From assembly GCA_001918745.1 (NCBI GenBank), contig MNGN01000015.1, positions 1-36,466 of the forward strand: a stretch of 36,466 bases of DNA, read 5' to 3'. This document shows, piece by piece, positions 8,327-16,384 of this stretch (its first letter is position 1; each line of letters opens with the position of its first letter). The notes beneath the pieces were generated by a model. It worked only from the letters and a program-made list of their open reading frames with translations, was not told where the DNA came from and did no database searches. The position numbers and the translations under genes are program-made. Source of the stretch: Crenarchaeota archaeon 13_1_40CM_3_52_17. Its GTDB lineage: Archaea; Thermoproteota; Bathyarchaeia; 40CM-2-53-6.

Positions 8327-9552
8327 AGGACCCGCTCGAGAGCGTCTAAACTAGTTCGGTCGGTAATTTCAAGATTATAACCTGTCTGGGATTTGAGCAG
8401 TCGGTCCAGAACCGAGGGGTCTTTCAGACCATGGCCCGTTGTAACGCAGACGATGGTTTCCGACGCGTCGACCCTTCTATTGGCTCGGAGTTTCTTCAGT
8501 CCAGCGATGGAGGCGGCGCTGGCCGGTTCTACAAAGATCCCTTCAAGGGTTGCAAGCTCTATCTGAGCTTTGAGGATTTCTGTGTCGGTAACGGTTTCCG
8601 CAGTTCCTTTTGATTCCTTGATGGCCTTGAGGACTTTCGGCCAGTTTACCGGTGATCCGATTCTGATTGCGGTTGCTATTGTTTGCGGATTGTGAACCGG
8701 AAGGATCTCATTCTCTCTTCTTTTGACAGCCTTTGCGATCGGCGCGGCTTTCTCTGCTTGAATTCCAATCATTCGGGGCCTTGTCTTTGTGATTGATAGT
8801 TGTTGGAATTCGCTGAAGCCTTTCCAGACTGCGCTGATATTCCCACCGTTTCCGACGGGCAGTATCACTATGTCGGGTGTCTTCGAGTCAAGCTGATCAG
8901 AGATCTCGAAGGCGAGGGTCTTCTGTCCCTCGAGTCTGAATGGGTTGAGAGAATTCATCAAGTAGAGATCTCTTCTCTGTTCTGCTAGAACCAGCGCTGT
9001 TTCGAAGGCTTGATCAAAGTCTCCCTTCACCTGAATGATCTTTGATCCGTGCATAGCGACTTGGAGCATCTTACCACCTGCGACCTTTCCCTTCGGGACG
9101 AGGACTACGCATTCCATGCCAGCTCGTGCCGAGTAAGCGGCTAGCGATGCCGCGGTGTTCCCGGTTGACGCGCAGAGAACTTTCCTCTTTCCGAGCTCCT
9201 TCGCCTTTGAGATCGCAACTGTCATTCCCCGATCTTTGAAAGAGCCAGTTGGGTTTTCACCTTCATTCTTGACGTAGAGTTTCCTGAGGCCGAGCTTGCG
9301 TCCGAGACGCTTGCATCTGTGGAGTCCGGTTCCTCCTTCAGCAAGGCTCACTATGGATTCTTGTTTTTCGATCGGTAGGATTTCTCTGTACTTCCACACT
9401 GAGAGTTGTCTGCGGTCCCAAGAGGGTCTCTTCTTTCCCTTGAGGTCGAACTTCACTTCGAGTAGTCCACCGCAGGTCTTGCATCTGAAACCGGCTTCAC
9501 TAGCCGCGGGTTCTCTTTGACAGTCGAAGCACTGGAGCTTGTAGTGCCACAA
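8323..9552 (-). CDS. thrC: Threonine synthase
   Basis: PLP-dependent conversion of O-phosphohomoserine to threonine (409 residues). The N-terminus carries a zinc-ribbon-like segment (CFDC...CKTC), as in the archaeal/plant-type threonine synthases. The PLP lysine is in NPTGSFKDRGM, the phosphate-binding glycine-rich loop is LPVGNGGNISA, and CVTTGHGLKDP is the usual C-terminal motif. It starts five bases after the stop of homoserine kinase and overlaps homoserine dehydrogenase by four bases. The kinase and synthase therefore sit side by side at the head of the operon and act consecutively. Confidence 0.95.
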   Translation of the reverse strand: MWHYKLQCFDCQREPAASEAGFRCKTCGGLLEVKFDLKGKKRPSWDRRQLSVWKYREILPIEKQESIVSLAEGGTGLHRCKRLGRKLGLRKLYVKNEGENPTGSFKDRGMTVAISKAKELGKRKVLCASTGNTAASLAAYSARAGMECVVLVPKGKVAGGKMLQVAMHGSKIIQVKGDFDQAFETALVLAEQRRDLYLMNSLNPFRLEGQKTLAFEISDQLDSKTPDIVILPVGNGGNISAVWKGFSEFQQLSITKTRPRMIGIQAEKAAPIAKAVKRRENEILPVHNPQTIATAIRIGSPVNWPKVLKAIKESKGTAETVTDTEILKAQIELATLEGIFVEPASAASIAGLKKLRANRRVDASETIVCVTTGHGLKDPSVLDRLLKSQTGYNLEITDRTSLDALERVL

Positions 9553-9557
9553 TCGAA

Positions 9558-10508
9558 CTAATTGCTCCTGATAATGCGGGCTCCGGCGGCCGGACTAGTT
9601 ACGAAGAATGTGGATTCAATCTTGTTCTTCGAGAATTCTTTCACCATTACCCGTGCTATTTTCTTGGGGTCTTGCTTGGTCTTGTCGACGAATGCAACAA
9701 CGCTGGGACCTGCGCCGCTGATAGCGACCCCGCTTGCGTGTGCGGCAAGTGCAGCTTTCCTCACCATTTTGTAGCCCGGGAAAAGTTTCTCTCTGTGGGG
9801 TTCTGCAATTGCATCTTCCATTCCGGTACCGATCAGCTCGATATTTCCCCTTGCAAAGCCGAGGGCGATGGCCGATGCTCGCCCGATATTGAGAACCGCC
9901 TCTCTGACCTCGATCCTCTTCGGCAATAGTCTCCTAGCGAGGCTTGTTTTGTTCTTTGGAAGACGAATCTTCGGAGAGACGACAACAACAGATAGTTTGG
10001 CTGGCGCTCTTATGGAGACTGTTCTTAGAGGATCTCCGTAGGCTATTGCGAATCCTCCCAGCAAAGACGCACTTACATTGTCCGTGTGAGCTGACCCTGA
10101 TGAAGCGGCCTCGCCGAGACTTGCAATCTTGACCAATTCATCGTCAGAAAGATATAGGCTTAGGAGGTAGTTCATGGCTTTGGCGCACGCTGCGGCCGTT
10201 GCGCCGCTGCTGCCAAGGCCTAGACCGGGGGGAATGTTCTTCTCGACAGTTATCTCGACACCCTTGTTCAGTTGACTCCTGTCGAGCAATGCTCGGGCCG
10301 GGGGACCCGCAGAATTCTTGTTTGGAGAAGCCGGTAGCCCCCTGCTGTACGGTCCGACGGTTCTGATCCTGACAATTGGTGTACTCGTAGTCCTAACCTG
10401 GACGCGGTCGGCATATTTGGCGAGTGCAAGTCCGAACACGTCGAAGCCTGCGCCAAGATTAGCCGTGGAACAATGTGCCTCGACCCTCACTGCCTTGTCA
10501 GGGCTCAT
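9558..10508 (-). CDS. thrB: Homoserine kinase (GHMP family)
   Basis: ATP-dependent phosphorylation of homoserine (316 residues). GHMP-kinase features are clear: an N-terminal VEAHCSTANLGAGFDVFGLAL, the phosphate-binding motif PPGLGLGSSGATAAAC, and the C-terminal glycine-rich ISGAGPSVVAF. It is the first gene of the operon thrB-thrC-hom-lysC, read on the minus strand. The ATG at 10508 has a weak Shine-Dalgarno-like GGGAG about 10 bases upstream and lies about 16 bases after the transcript start predicted from the TATA box at 10547-10554. Confidence 0.95.
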   Translation of the reverse strand: MSPDKAVRVEAHCSTANLGAGFDVFGLALAKYADRVQVRTTSTPIVRIRTVGPYSRGLPASPNKNSAGPPARALLDRSQLNKGVEITVEKNIPPGLGLGSSGATAAACAKAMNYLLSLYLSDDELVKIASLGEAASSGSAHTDNVSASLLGGFAIAYGDPLRTVSIRAPAKLSVVVVSPKIRLPKNKTSLARRLLPKRIEVREAVLNIGRASAIALGFARGNIELIGTGMEDAIAEPHREKLFPGYKMVRKAALAAHASGVAISGAGPSVVAFVDKTKQDPKKIARVMVKEFSKNKIESTFFVTSPAAGARIIRSN

Positions 10509-10546
10509 CTATCGAATTCTCCCGGCTGAGATTCAGTTCTTCGTTC

Positions 10547-10570
10547 GATAATAACTGGTCTCGTACCAGT
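10547..10570 (-). promoter_or_regulatory. Threonine operon promoter with abutting inverted repeat
   Basis: On the minus strand the perfect 6-bp inverted repeat ACTGGTACGAGACCAGT (10570-10554) runs directly into the TATA-like box TTATTATC (10554-10547), about 42 bases before the thrB ATG. The repeat covers the BRE position, so a bound regulator could block or recruit TFB. Promoter placement is reasonable; the operator role is inference. Confidence 0.45.
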
Positions 10571-10620
10571 GCTTCGATTTGGGCTAACCGGGAAATCGGC
10601 CAGAATCGCCCATAATCAAT

Positions 10621-10815
10621 CCTAATCTCGAATCTGGGAGGTCACTTCAACTTCCCACTAAGATTCGTTCGGAGAAATAGTGATTTTTCCCAAAGCCATC
10701 TAAGCCCGGACTGCACCCTGTTCAGCCTATGTCACCCATTATCGCCACCATACTGCTGGGCGATCAAGAAAGAAGGGGGTCTTGGCGACCGACCCTCGGG
10801 GCGCAAGAGTGGCAG
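10621..10815. repeat. Intergenic element copy A, related to 25075-25285
   Basis: This noncoding stretch shares four collinear blocks with the intergenic stretch near 25.2 kb: AATCTGGGA (10631), ATTCGTTCGG (10663), a TAAGCCCGGA..CCCTG block (10701-10720), and GGGGTCTTG (10776) followed exactly 26 bases later, start to start, by CGCAAGAGTG (10802). The last pair encloses a stem (TCTTG/CAAGA), and GGGA/TCCC could form a second stem in both copies. No protein reading is evident. It could be a noncoding RNA, a mobile-element remnant or a shared regulatory region. The strand is unknown. The rest of the gap 10571-11002 shows a small hairpin at 10903-10920 and the terminator listed separately. Confidence 0.55.
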
Positions 10816-10959
10816 ACTGAAGGCGCGGCCGCCACATGGGTGACATTCGTGGTCATGAGTAATAGACCATTTTCGTGACACATAGTTGTGTACTTCTACG
10901 AAATTCGCTTCGTGGCGAATGCTACTCTTCCCGGCAAACTTGCCTACCTTCTGGGCCCC

Positions 10960-10990
10960 AAAAAAACTACGATAAACGAAAAATCCGTTT
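10960..10990 (-). terminator. Hairpin plus T-run after the zinc-ribbon gene
   Basis: On the minus strand a short stem (AAACG/CGTTT, 10990-10974) is followed by a run of seven T residues (10966-10960), starting 12 bases after the stop codon of the gene at 11003. Confidence 0.5.
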
Positions 10991-11002
10991 TCTCGCAGAG
11001 CC

Positions 11003-11758
11003 TCAGATCATTTTGAAGTCCGTTTGTGGAATGTCTGCTCGCAGAACAGCTCCCGAGCTTCCGTCCAGTAGCGCGTTGTAGCTTCGGCCCTTGTACTCGT
11101 AGGTGCTGAACCAGACAGGCGCGTGAATGTACGTCGGTCTATCAAGCTTGAAATTGGTATTGAAGGACGTTATCTGGTCCACCTCCTGTTTCGCTAGGAA
11201 CCTCTGGTTCACGTCCACCTCATCCTTAGCATGTTGAATCGCCTCCTCACTAGTCATCTCGCTGTTGAGGAACTTCGCTCCGGAATCTATTCTCTTGAAA
11301 TCGAAAGGGACCTTCCCTGTATCGGGGACATTATAGTCCCGGGTCGGAAACTGTGCTCCTTTCCTTCCCAACACAAGCCAGTCGTAATCTCTGTCTATCA
11401 CGCCTTTCCTGGGCGAAGGCGGTGAGATTCTCTCCAGTACGCCCTCGTAGTTGCTGGCGGCTTGGACTGGGATCAGCCAGAACGGAAGATACCGCAATTC
11501 CAACGTCAAGATCTTACTCTTCTTTGCGAGGTCTCCTGGTTTCATGAATCCCTCCCTCATCCAGTCGCGAAGAGCGTTCTCGATACTCGCAGCATTGTTA
11601 TTGTTGAGGACGAGACTGTGTTCTAGCTGGAACGGTTTGTCCGCCCCGACAACCGCCGTGTAGCCGCAGTAGCGGCAAGTCGAGACGATCTCTCCAGGGT
11701 TGATGCTCAGAGGAGCGCCGCAGTTCTTGCATTTTATCTCCGAGACAATGTCCGACAA
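11003..11758 (-). CDS. Zinc-ribbon protein with uncharacterised C-terminal domain
   Basis: A 251-residue protein of unknown function. The N-terminus has a four-cysteine zinc ribbon (CKNCGAPL...CRYCGY, residues 10-32). The rest is a soluble alpha/beta region without signal peptide; a hydrophobic LRYLPFWLIPVQA segment and an APVWFSTYEYKGRSYNALLDGSSG segment are notable. The latter pattern (W-x-x-x-Y-x-Y-x-G-x-x-Y) recurs in archaeal zinc-ribbon proteins annotated only as hypothetical. The start is a TTG at 11758 with an AAGGA Shine-Dalgarno-like site five bases upstream. It is divergent from htpX across 74 bases with AATTAAT-type boxes, so the two may share a control region. Link to HtpX function is speculative. 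Confidence 0.75.
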   Translation of the reverse strand: MSDIVSEIKCKNCGAPLSINPGEIVSTCRYCGYTAVVGADKPFQLEHSLVLNNNNAASIENALRDWMREGFMKPGDLAKKSKILTLELRYLPFWLIPVQAASNYEGVLERISPPSPRKGVIDRDYDWLVLGRKGAQFPTRDYNVPDTGKVPFDFKRIDSGAKFLNSEMTSEEAIQHAKDEVDVNQRFLAKQEVDQITSFNTNFKLDRPTYIHAPVWFSTYEYKGRSYNALLDGSSGAVLRADIPQTDFKMI

Positions 11759-11784
11759 GGTTTCCTTCCCAATTGTTCTAGGAT

Positions 11785-11830
11785 AGAATTAATGAAGGCC
11801 GAATTAAGCTCTCTAACACTGAGAAAGGAG
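11785..11830 (+). promoter_or_regulatory. htpX promoter and ribosome binding site
   Basis: AGAATTAATG (11785-11794) is a TATA-like box. The strong Shine-Dalgarno GAAAGGAG (11823-11830) ends two bases before the TTG start and decides it. Confidence 0.45.
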
Positions 11831-11832
11831 AA

Positions 11833-12876
11833 TTGGCGGGACTCGGCGCTCTCAAGCGGACGATGGGCTTCACAATAATTCTAGTCTTCGCCATATTCCT
11901 AGGTCTCCTTTTTGTCATATCCGCGTTCTTCCTCGACCCTGTCACAGGACTAGTGCTCGGTCTCGTAGGAGCTTTCTTCATAATACTCCTTCAGTATCTG
12001 ATAGGTCCAGTGATTGTCCGAGCCACGAGTCATTTGCACTACTTGGTTCCCGGCGAAAATCGTTGGCTTGAAACGAAAGTAAGCCAGCTGGCCTCGAAGT
12101 CGGGCATTCCAATGCCCCGGCTCGCGGTCTCACCGGACCCGACTCCTAACGCGTTCGTATTCGGTCGGACCCGTAAGGGCGCTACACTCGCGGTCCATCA
12201 GGGCCTTCTCCAACGTCTGGATGAGAATGAGATCGAAGGAGTCATAGGACATGAGCTAGGTCATGTAAAGCATCGCGACTTTATCGTTGTAACAATGATA
12301 AGTGCGATCCCTCTGGTCGCGTATATTATCGCCCGGTCGGTTCTCTGGGGCGGCATCGCCAGCGGCTATAGCGGTCGCAGCAACAAGAACAATAGCGCCG
12401 GACTCTTGATTATCGTCGCGGTCGCTGCCTATGCTGTCTATATTCTCACCACCCTCCTGGCATTGCGCCTGACTCGTTTGCGGGAGAGCTATGCAGACGC
12501 ATACTCTGCATTTCTCACCCAGCAGCCGAGAGAGCTAGAGAGCGCCCTCACAAAGATCGCGTACGGACTGTCCCTCGCGCCAGGCGAGCCTCACGGAGCC
12601 CGAGCCTTCTTTATCGAAGACCCTGCCCAAGCCAAACAAGATGTTGCAGGTATCATGGACCAGAAGTCGAAATATGACCTTGACAAGGACGGTGTCCTTA
12701 GCGAACGCGAGCTGGAAGCGGCCATGGAAGCGGAGTCAAAGTCCAACTGGAGGAAAGCGGCTCAGCTCTTCATGACGCATCCGCCAACCTACAAGAGGAT
12801 CCTTATGCTCAGAGAGATCGAGCAGGATATGAACTCCGGAAACTTCCAGCAGAACAACGCCTACGATCACGTTTGA
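11833..12876 (+). CDS. htpX: HtpX-family membrane metalloprotease (M48) with EF-hand insert
   Basis: A membrane zinc protease that removes damaged or misfolded membrane proteins (347 residues; bacterial HtpX is about 290). Two N-terminal membrane helices (about 11-34 and 36-63) precede the M48 domain. The zinc site is HELGH (H140, E141, H144) with the third ligand at about E218 in RESYAD. A further hydrophobic pair lies at about 151-174 and 188-213. The unusual part is residues 276-300: DLDKDGVLSERE (282-293) matches the canonical EF-hand calcium loop at every ligand position, flanked by helices (KSKY..., ELEAAMEAE). It sits just before the usual C-terminal THPPTYKRI motif. Calcium control of proteolysis is inferred, not shown. 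The TTG start is fixed by the Shine-Dalgarno site. Confidence 0.92.
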   Translation: MAGLGALKRTMGFTIILVFAIFLGLLFVISAFFLDPVTGLVLGLVGAFFIILLQYLIGPVIVRATSHLHYLVPGENRWLETKVSQLASKSGIPMPRLAVSPDPTPNAFVFGRTRKGATLAVHQGLLQRLDENEIEGVIGHELGHVKHRDFIVVTMISAIPLVAYIIARSVLWGGIASGYSGRSNKNNSAGLLIIVAVAAYAVYILTTLLALRLTRLRESYADAYSAFLTQQPRELESALTKIAYGLSLAPGEPHGARAFFIEDPAQAKQDVAGIMDQKSKYDLDKDGVLSERELEAAMEAESKSNWRKAAQLFMTHPPTYKRILMLREIEQDMNSGNFQQNNAYDHV

Positions 12877-12958
12877 CAAGGAGCGACCCGCGCCATTCAT
12901 CTTGACGATTACAATAGGACTATAAACCGGAACACCAACGCGTTCAACCTGATCAAAG

Positions 12959-13342
12959 ATGATACGGGTTCCCTGGGCGCCACTCAATGGGGGAGTGTTC
13001 CTCATAGTGTTCGGAATCGTAATGCTTCTTTCCCTCGTCCAAGTTGGCGGCCTCAACCTGTCCACTGGCATACCGCTGATCTTCCTCGTGTTCGGCGCAT
13101 GGCTTATCGTAGCCGCCTTCGTGGTGCACGGTCCTGACGATCGATATGCTCCTCCTCGGTCAATGATCCTTGCTTGGGGAGGAATGGTCGCCTTCCTCGG
13201 AGCCATATGGTACGTTGCCACCTTGTCGCTATACCTTGTGCCTGTCGTCATACTCATGGTCATAGTGGTTGTCGGGATCGGCGCTGTTGGCTACGCTCTG
13301 ACTCGAGCCGAGGCTAAGAAAGCGCACCCTACAGTCGCGTAG
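12959..13342 (+). CDS. Small multi-pass membrane protein
   Basis: A 127-residue integral membrane protein of unknown function. Four hydrophobic stretches are visible (about 12-29, 34-56, 68-85, 88-113), with a polar loop HGPDDRYAPPRS between the second and third and a charged tail RAEAKKAHPTVA. No motif identifies a family. It lies 82 bases after htpX and only three bases before the methyltransferase gene, so it is probably cotranscribed with the latter. Confidence 0.65.
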   Translation: MIRVPWAPLNGGVFLIVFGIVMLLSLVQVGGLNLSTGIPLIFLVFGAWLIVAAFVVHGPDDRYAPPRSMILAWGGMVAFLGAIWYVATLSLYLVPVVILMVIVVVGIGAVGYALTRAEAKKAHPTVA

Positions 13343-13345
13343 ACC

Positions 13346-14056
13346 GTGTACGATTCCAAGGCCCGCTACGTCCGCAGCCTCTTCTCCAAGGTCCCGCTAG
13401 AATACGACCTACTACTAGGACTGCTAACTTTCGGCCAAGACAGAAAATGGCGAGCTTTCGTCGTCGAGCAAACTGAACCTCTGCCTGACAGCGTGGTACT
13501 TGACGTGGCGACTGGCACCGGATTATTAGCGGCCGATTTTGCAAACGCCGTGGCCAACAAGGGCCTAGTGGTCGGCGTCGATTTGACCCTCTCCATGCTT
13601 GAGACCGCAAAGGAAAGGCTCAGACTGAAAGGGCTGACTGGAAGAACCGACTGGGTACTCGCTCGGGCTGAGAACTTACCATTCCGAGATGACTGTTTCA
13701 GGTCGGCGTCGATCAGCCTCGCGCTCAGAAACGTATCCGACGCACGAATGACCTTCAGAGAAATGGCAAGAGCAACAACACCGGGCGGCGTCGTGATCTC
13801 TCTCGACTTCGCACGGCCGCCAAACAGACTCTTTCGATTAATCTATTACGACTACCTTTTGGGATTGTTTCCCATTTTTGGAAGAGTTGTCTCACGAGCT
13901 TGGGGAAGAACCCTATCGTATCTCGGCCGTTCCATACTCAAATCTCGAACAGGAAATCAGATCGCCACACTGATGGTTGAGGAAGGACTTCCAGATACGA
14001 GACCCGTTCCTCTCACACAAGGAATCGTCTACGCAGTCTATGGAAGGAAACGATAG
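13346..14056 (+). CDS. ubiE: UbiE/COQ5-family SAM-dependent methyltransferase
   Basis: A class I methyltransferase (236 residues) resembling the enzymes that C-methylate the quinone ring in menaquinone or ubiquinone synthesis; in archaea a menaquinone-type quinone would be the expected substrate. Family features are the N-terminal VRSLFSKVPLEYDLLLGLLTFGQDRKWR, the SAM motif VLDVATGTGLLAADFA, the second-strand acidic residue in VVGVDLTLSML, and ISLALRNVSDARMTFREMARATTPGG. The GTG at 13346 lies three bases after the stop of the membrane protein. The substrate assignment is inference; other small-molecule methylations are possible. Confidence 0.88.
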   Translation: MYDSKARYVRSLFSKVPLEYDLLLGLLTFGQDRKWRAFVVEQTEPLPDSVVLDVATGTGLLAADFANAVANKGLVVGVDLTLSMLETAKERLRLKGLTGRTDWVLARAENLPFRDDCFRSASISLALRNVSDARMTFREMARATTPGGVVISLDFARPPNRLFRLIYYDYLLGLFPIFGRVVSRAWGRTLSYLGRSILKSRTGNQIATLMVEEGLPDTRPVPLTQGIVYAVYGRKR

Positions 14057-14107
14057 TGCAAAGGTCAAAATGAACAATTTCAAGGGCGTGGGACGCTTGG
14101 TCTTGTG

Positions 14108-14791
14108 TCACGAGATTATGTGGAAGTAGATGAGTATTCCCGATACGAAAAAGTACGAACCAAAAGATAACAGGACGACGCCAGCTATCAGATCTAGTAG
14201 CCATCTTGGAACCTGCATCAGATAGTCATAGGAGAACGCGCACACGACTATGAGCAGGACAAGGCTCGTTAGTGCGCCTACAAGGGTCCATTCTATGTTG
14301 AAGGCTCCAGCAGCTGCGAGAATGAGGCTTGCCTCAAATCCTTCTGTCATTGTGATGCTGAAAACTGGCAGTGAGTTTCCGATTGAGAATGGTATCTGAC
14401 CTTCTGTTGTTGCGACTCCTCGGTTATGCTTCCTATCTTTCTCGACGACCTCGTCGCTCCACTTTTCCATTTTTGCTCTGAATGACTTTCCTCGGAAATA
14501 GTACTTGACGAATCCTCGCAGAAAGCGATAGGAGAAGTAAAGGATGACCACGCCGGGTATCAGGTTGATCAGAGCATCGGAGACTGTCTTTAGTGCAAGG
14601 AAGGCCTGTTCGACGATCAGAAATGTGACGACTGACCCGAGGCCTCCGAGGGCGACGCCGAGGAAGACGTTTCTTCTGCCAATCTGTTTTATTGTGGCAA
14701 GAGAGAGAATCGCGACTTCGCTACCCTCTATCAGGATGGCTTTGAAAGCCAGGAGGAACGATGCGATGATTACAACATCTAGTCCAGCCAA
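14108..14791 (-). CDS. FTR1-like membrane permease
   Basis: A polytopic membrane protein (227 residues, about six or seven helices) resembling the FTR1 / high-affinity iron permease fold. Two internally related halves each carry an ExxE-type motif within a membrane helix: IEGSEVAIL (E22, E25) and TEGFEASLIL (E150, E153). These correspond to the REGLE motifs that coordinate iron in FTR1. The arginine of REGLE is absent in both, so iron may not be the substrate. A basic cytoplasmic loop (RGKSFRAKMEKWSDEVVEKDRKHNR) lies between the halves. The start is a TTG at 14791 with GGGAG seven to eight bases upstream. No ferroxidase or reductase gene is adjacent. Confidence 0.7.
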   Translation of the reverse strand: MAGLDVVIIASFLLAFKAILIEGSEVAILSLATIKQIGRRNVFLGVALGGLGSVVTFLIVEQAFLALKTVSDALINLIPGVVILYFSYRFLRGFVKYYFRGKSFRAKMEKWSDEVVEKDRKHNRGVATTEGQIPFSIGNSLPVFSITMTEGFEASLILAAAGAFNIEWTLVGALTSLVLLIVVCAFSYDYLMQVPRWLLDLIAGVVLLSFGSYFFVSGILIYFHIIS

Positions 14792-14922
14792 CTATTCTCC
14801 CATCCAGTTATCGTGAGGTGCTCTCTATTCCTTCTCGGATTAGAAGCGTTCATATCTCTAACGGTAGCTTACGCTAGATTCAACCTTCCACAAGGCGCTT
14901 GCTGGTGCAAGAGAGGGGTCGA

Positions 14923-15339
14923 TTACTCTTTGGGCTTTGCTGACGCGCCCTTCTCATCATTTTTCTTGAAGTCTAGGGAGAGTGAGTTGATGCAGTACCT
15001 TAGTCCCGTAGGCTGGGGACCGTCTTCGAAAACGTGGCCTAGATGACCGCCGCATTTCTTGCATAGAATCTCGACCCTTTTCATGAAGAGACTGCGGTCG
15101 GATTTTTCTTCAACATTCTCCTTTTCTGCTGGAGACCAGAAGCTGGGCCAACCAGTTCCGGAATCAAACTTTGTATCGGATGAGAATAATGGTGCTCCAC
15201 ATCCAGCACAGACATACATTCCCTTCTCTTTATTGTGGAGGAACTTCCCCGTAAAGGGTTGTTCGGTTGCCTTCTTCCTCAAAACCTGATAAGTCTCCGA
15301 GTCCAGTTGCCTCTTCCATTCTTCCTCTGATTTTATCAT
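14923..15339 (-). CDS. msrB: Peptide-methionine (R)-S-oxide reductase MsrB
   Basis: MsrB reduces methionine-R-sulfoxide in oxidised proteins. From the ATG at 15339 it has 138 residues, a normal length. The structural zinc site is C44-x2-C47 (CAGC) and C93-x2-C96 (CKKC); the catalytic cysteine is C116 in [11 protein letters not shown], with the family motifs SGTGWPSF and GGHLGHVF. The ORF track extends 26 codons further to 15417, but that extension ([21 protein letters not shown]...) is unlike the family and homologues begin near [12 protein letters not shown]. It would be cytoplasmic, as there is no signal peptide. Confidence 0.93.
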   Translation of the reverse strand: MIKSEEEWKRQLDSETYQVLRKKATEQPFTGKFLHNKEKGMYVCAGCGAPLFSSDTKFDSGTGWPSFWSPAEKENVEEKSDRSLFMKRVEILCKKCGGHLGHVFEDGPQPTGLRYCINSLSLDFKKNDEKGASAKPKE

Positions 15340-15468
15340 ACTATCTAGATACCTATTGCTGTAGATAATCCTAATCGCTCCTGGAAGCAGACGTGAACAT
15401 CTCGAATTTCGTTCCATACATCCTAACTTCTGTAACCTCCGGTGCTGTTGAGAATACGGCTAGGGGAT

Positions 15469-16110
15469 CTATGGAACGCGTTTAGCGACTTGTCCCACAA
15501 AGGGGTTGGCTAATTTCTCATCGCCGATGCTTGTCTCAGGACCATGACCAGGGTAGACGATGGTATCATCATCCAGCGTGAACAAGCGTTGAGTTATAGA
15601 ACGTACCAGCGTATCGAGGTCTCCTCCTGGGAGATCGGTTCGCCCGATCGACTGATTGAACAATGCATCCCCGGTCAGGACAAAGCCTTGACCAACTAGG
15701 CTGACGCTCCCCGGAGAATGTCCCGGAGTGTGAATCACCTTCACCCTGTCGTGCCCGAAGGCTATCGATTCTCCGTCCTTGAGGAACTGATCCACCTTAG
15801 GGGGTGGTGGGACGGTGAAACCCATTATCTGGCGGACACGGGTCTGCATGGACTCGAGCATGGAGAGATCGTCGCGGTGGATTAGAAATGGAATCTTGAG
15901 CTTGGCGCGAACGGTCTCTACTCCGAGTACGTGATCAAAGTGGGTATGAGTGGCAATAATGTGAGTAGGCTTGACGGCGATGTCCTTGAGGAAGCGGAGA
16001 ATTCTTTCCGGTTCATCGCCTGGGTCGACGACCAAGCCTGTCGAGTCGGATTGCAGAATGTAACAGTTAGTCTGCAAGCGCCCAACTACGATCGTGTGTA
16101 ACTTGGCCAT
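15469..16110 (-). CDS. Metallo-beta-lactamase-fold hydrolase (glyoxalase II-like)
   Basis: A zinc hydrolase of the glyoxalase II / YcbL group (213 residues from the ATG at 16110), probably acting on a thioester or a related metabolite. The metal motif is THTHFDH (H55, H57, D59, H60). Further ligands are expected from TPGHSPGSV, LTGDALF and YPGHGPET, all present. The family start MAKLHTIVVGRLQTNCYIL supports 16110. The ORF track extends 28 codons to an ATG at 16194, and a TATA-like TGTTATACAAG near 16240 would suit that longer form, so the start is not certain. The substrate cannot be read from the sequence. Confidence 0.88.
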   Translation of the reverse strand: MAKLHTIVVGRLQTNCYILQSDSTGLVVDPGDEPERILRFLKDIAVKPTHIIATHTHFDHVLGVETVRAKLKIPFLIHRDDLSMLESMQTRVRQIMGFTVPPPPKVDQFLKDGESIAFGHDRVKVIHTPGHSPGSVSLVGQGFVLTGDALFNQSIGRTDLPGGDLDTLVRSITQRLFTLDDDTIVYPGHGPETSIGDEKLANPFVGQVAKRVP

Positions 16111-16353
16111 AGTCAGGCTCAATTGCAAGGTGCTTTGGGGAGAATATGAACTTGGAGAGATATGATCACGAGATCCTTCTTGAGTCAATTCCATCGACTG
16201 GCTGGTGGAAACTTTTCTTGTTTTCTAGTTCAGGCTTGTATAACAGAAAAGCCCGCAGATTGGTCGGACTCATGAAATGAAAGGTTTTGAGAATAGCTTG
16301 GGCTAAGGATTTCATCTCATGGGTATCTGGGTCTATCTTCGAGAAGCCAAGAA

Positions 16354-16360
16354 CTTAAAT
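16354..16360 (+). promoter_or_regulatory. TATA box of the sedolisin gene
   Basis: CTTAAAT predicts a transcript start near 16382, only a few bases before the ATG at 16385. This makes a near-leaderless transcript likely and places the TTG used by the ORF track (16373) outside the message. Confidence 0.45.
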
Positions 16361-16384
16361 GGGTAGTAGGTTTTGATCGCTGCC

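Noticed and set aside
10903-10920. Hairpin ATTCGC-TTCGTG-GCGAAT between element A and the terminator
   Set aside because: A single 6-bp stem without T-run or conservation evidence; too weak to call.
10875-11081. 68-codon plus-strand ORF
   Set aside because: Runs antisense into the zinc-ribbon gene and through its terminator; no recognisable protein.
12736-13263. 175-codon minus-strand ORF
   Set aside because: Antisense shadow of the end of htpX and the small membrane protein.
16272-16315. 7-bp inverted repeat ATGAAAT/ATTTCAT upstream of the sedolisin gene
   Set aside because: The 30-base spacing and AT-rich arms are compatible with chance.
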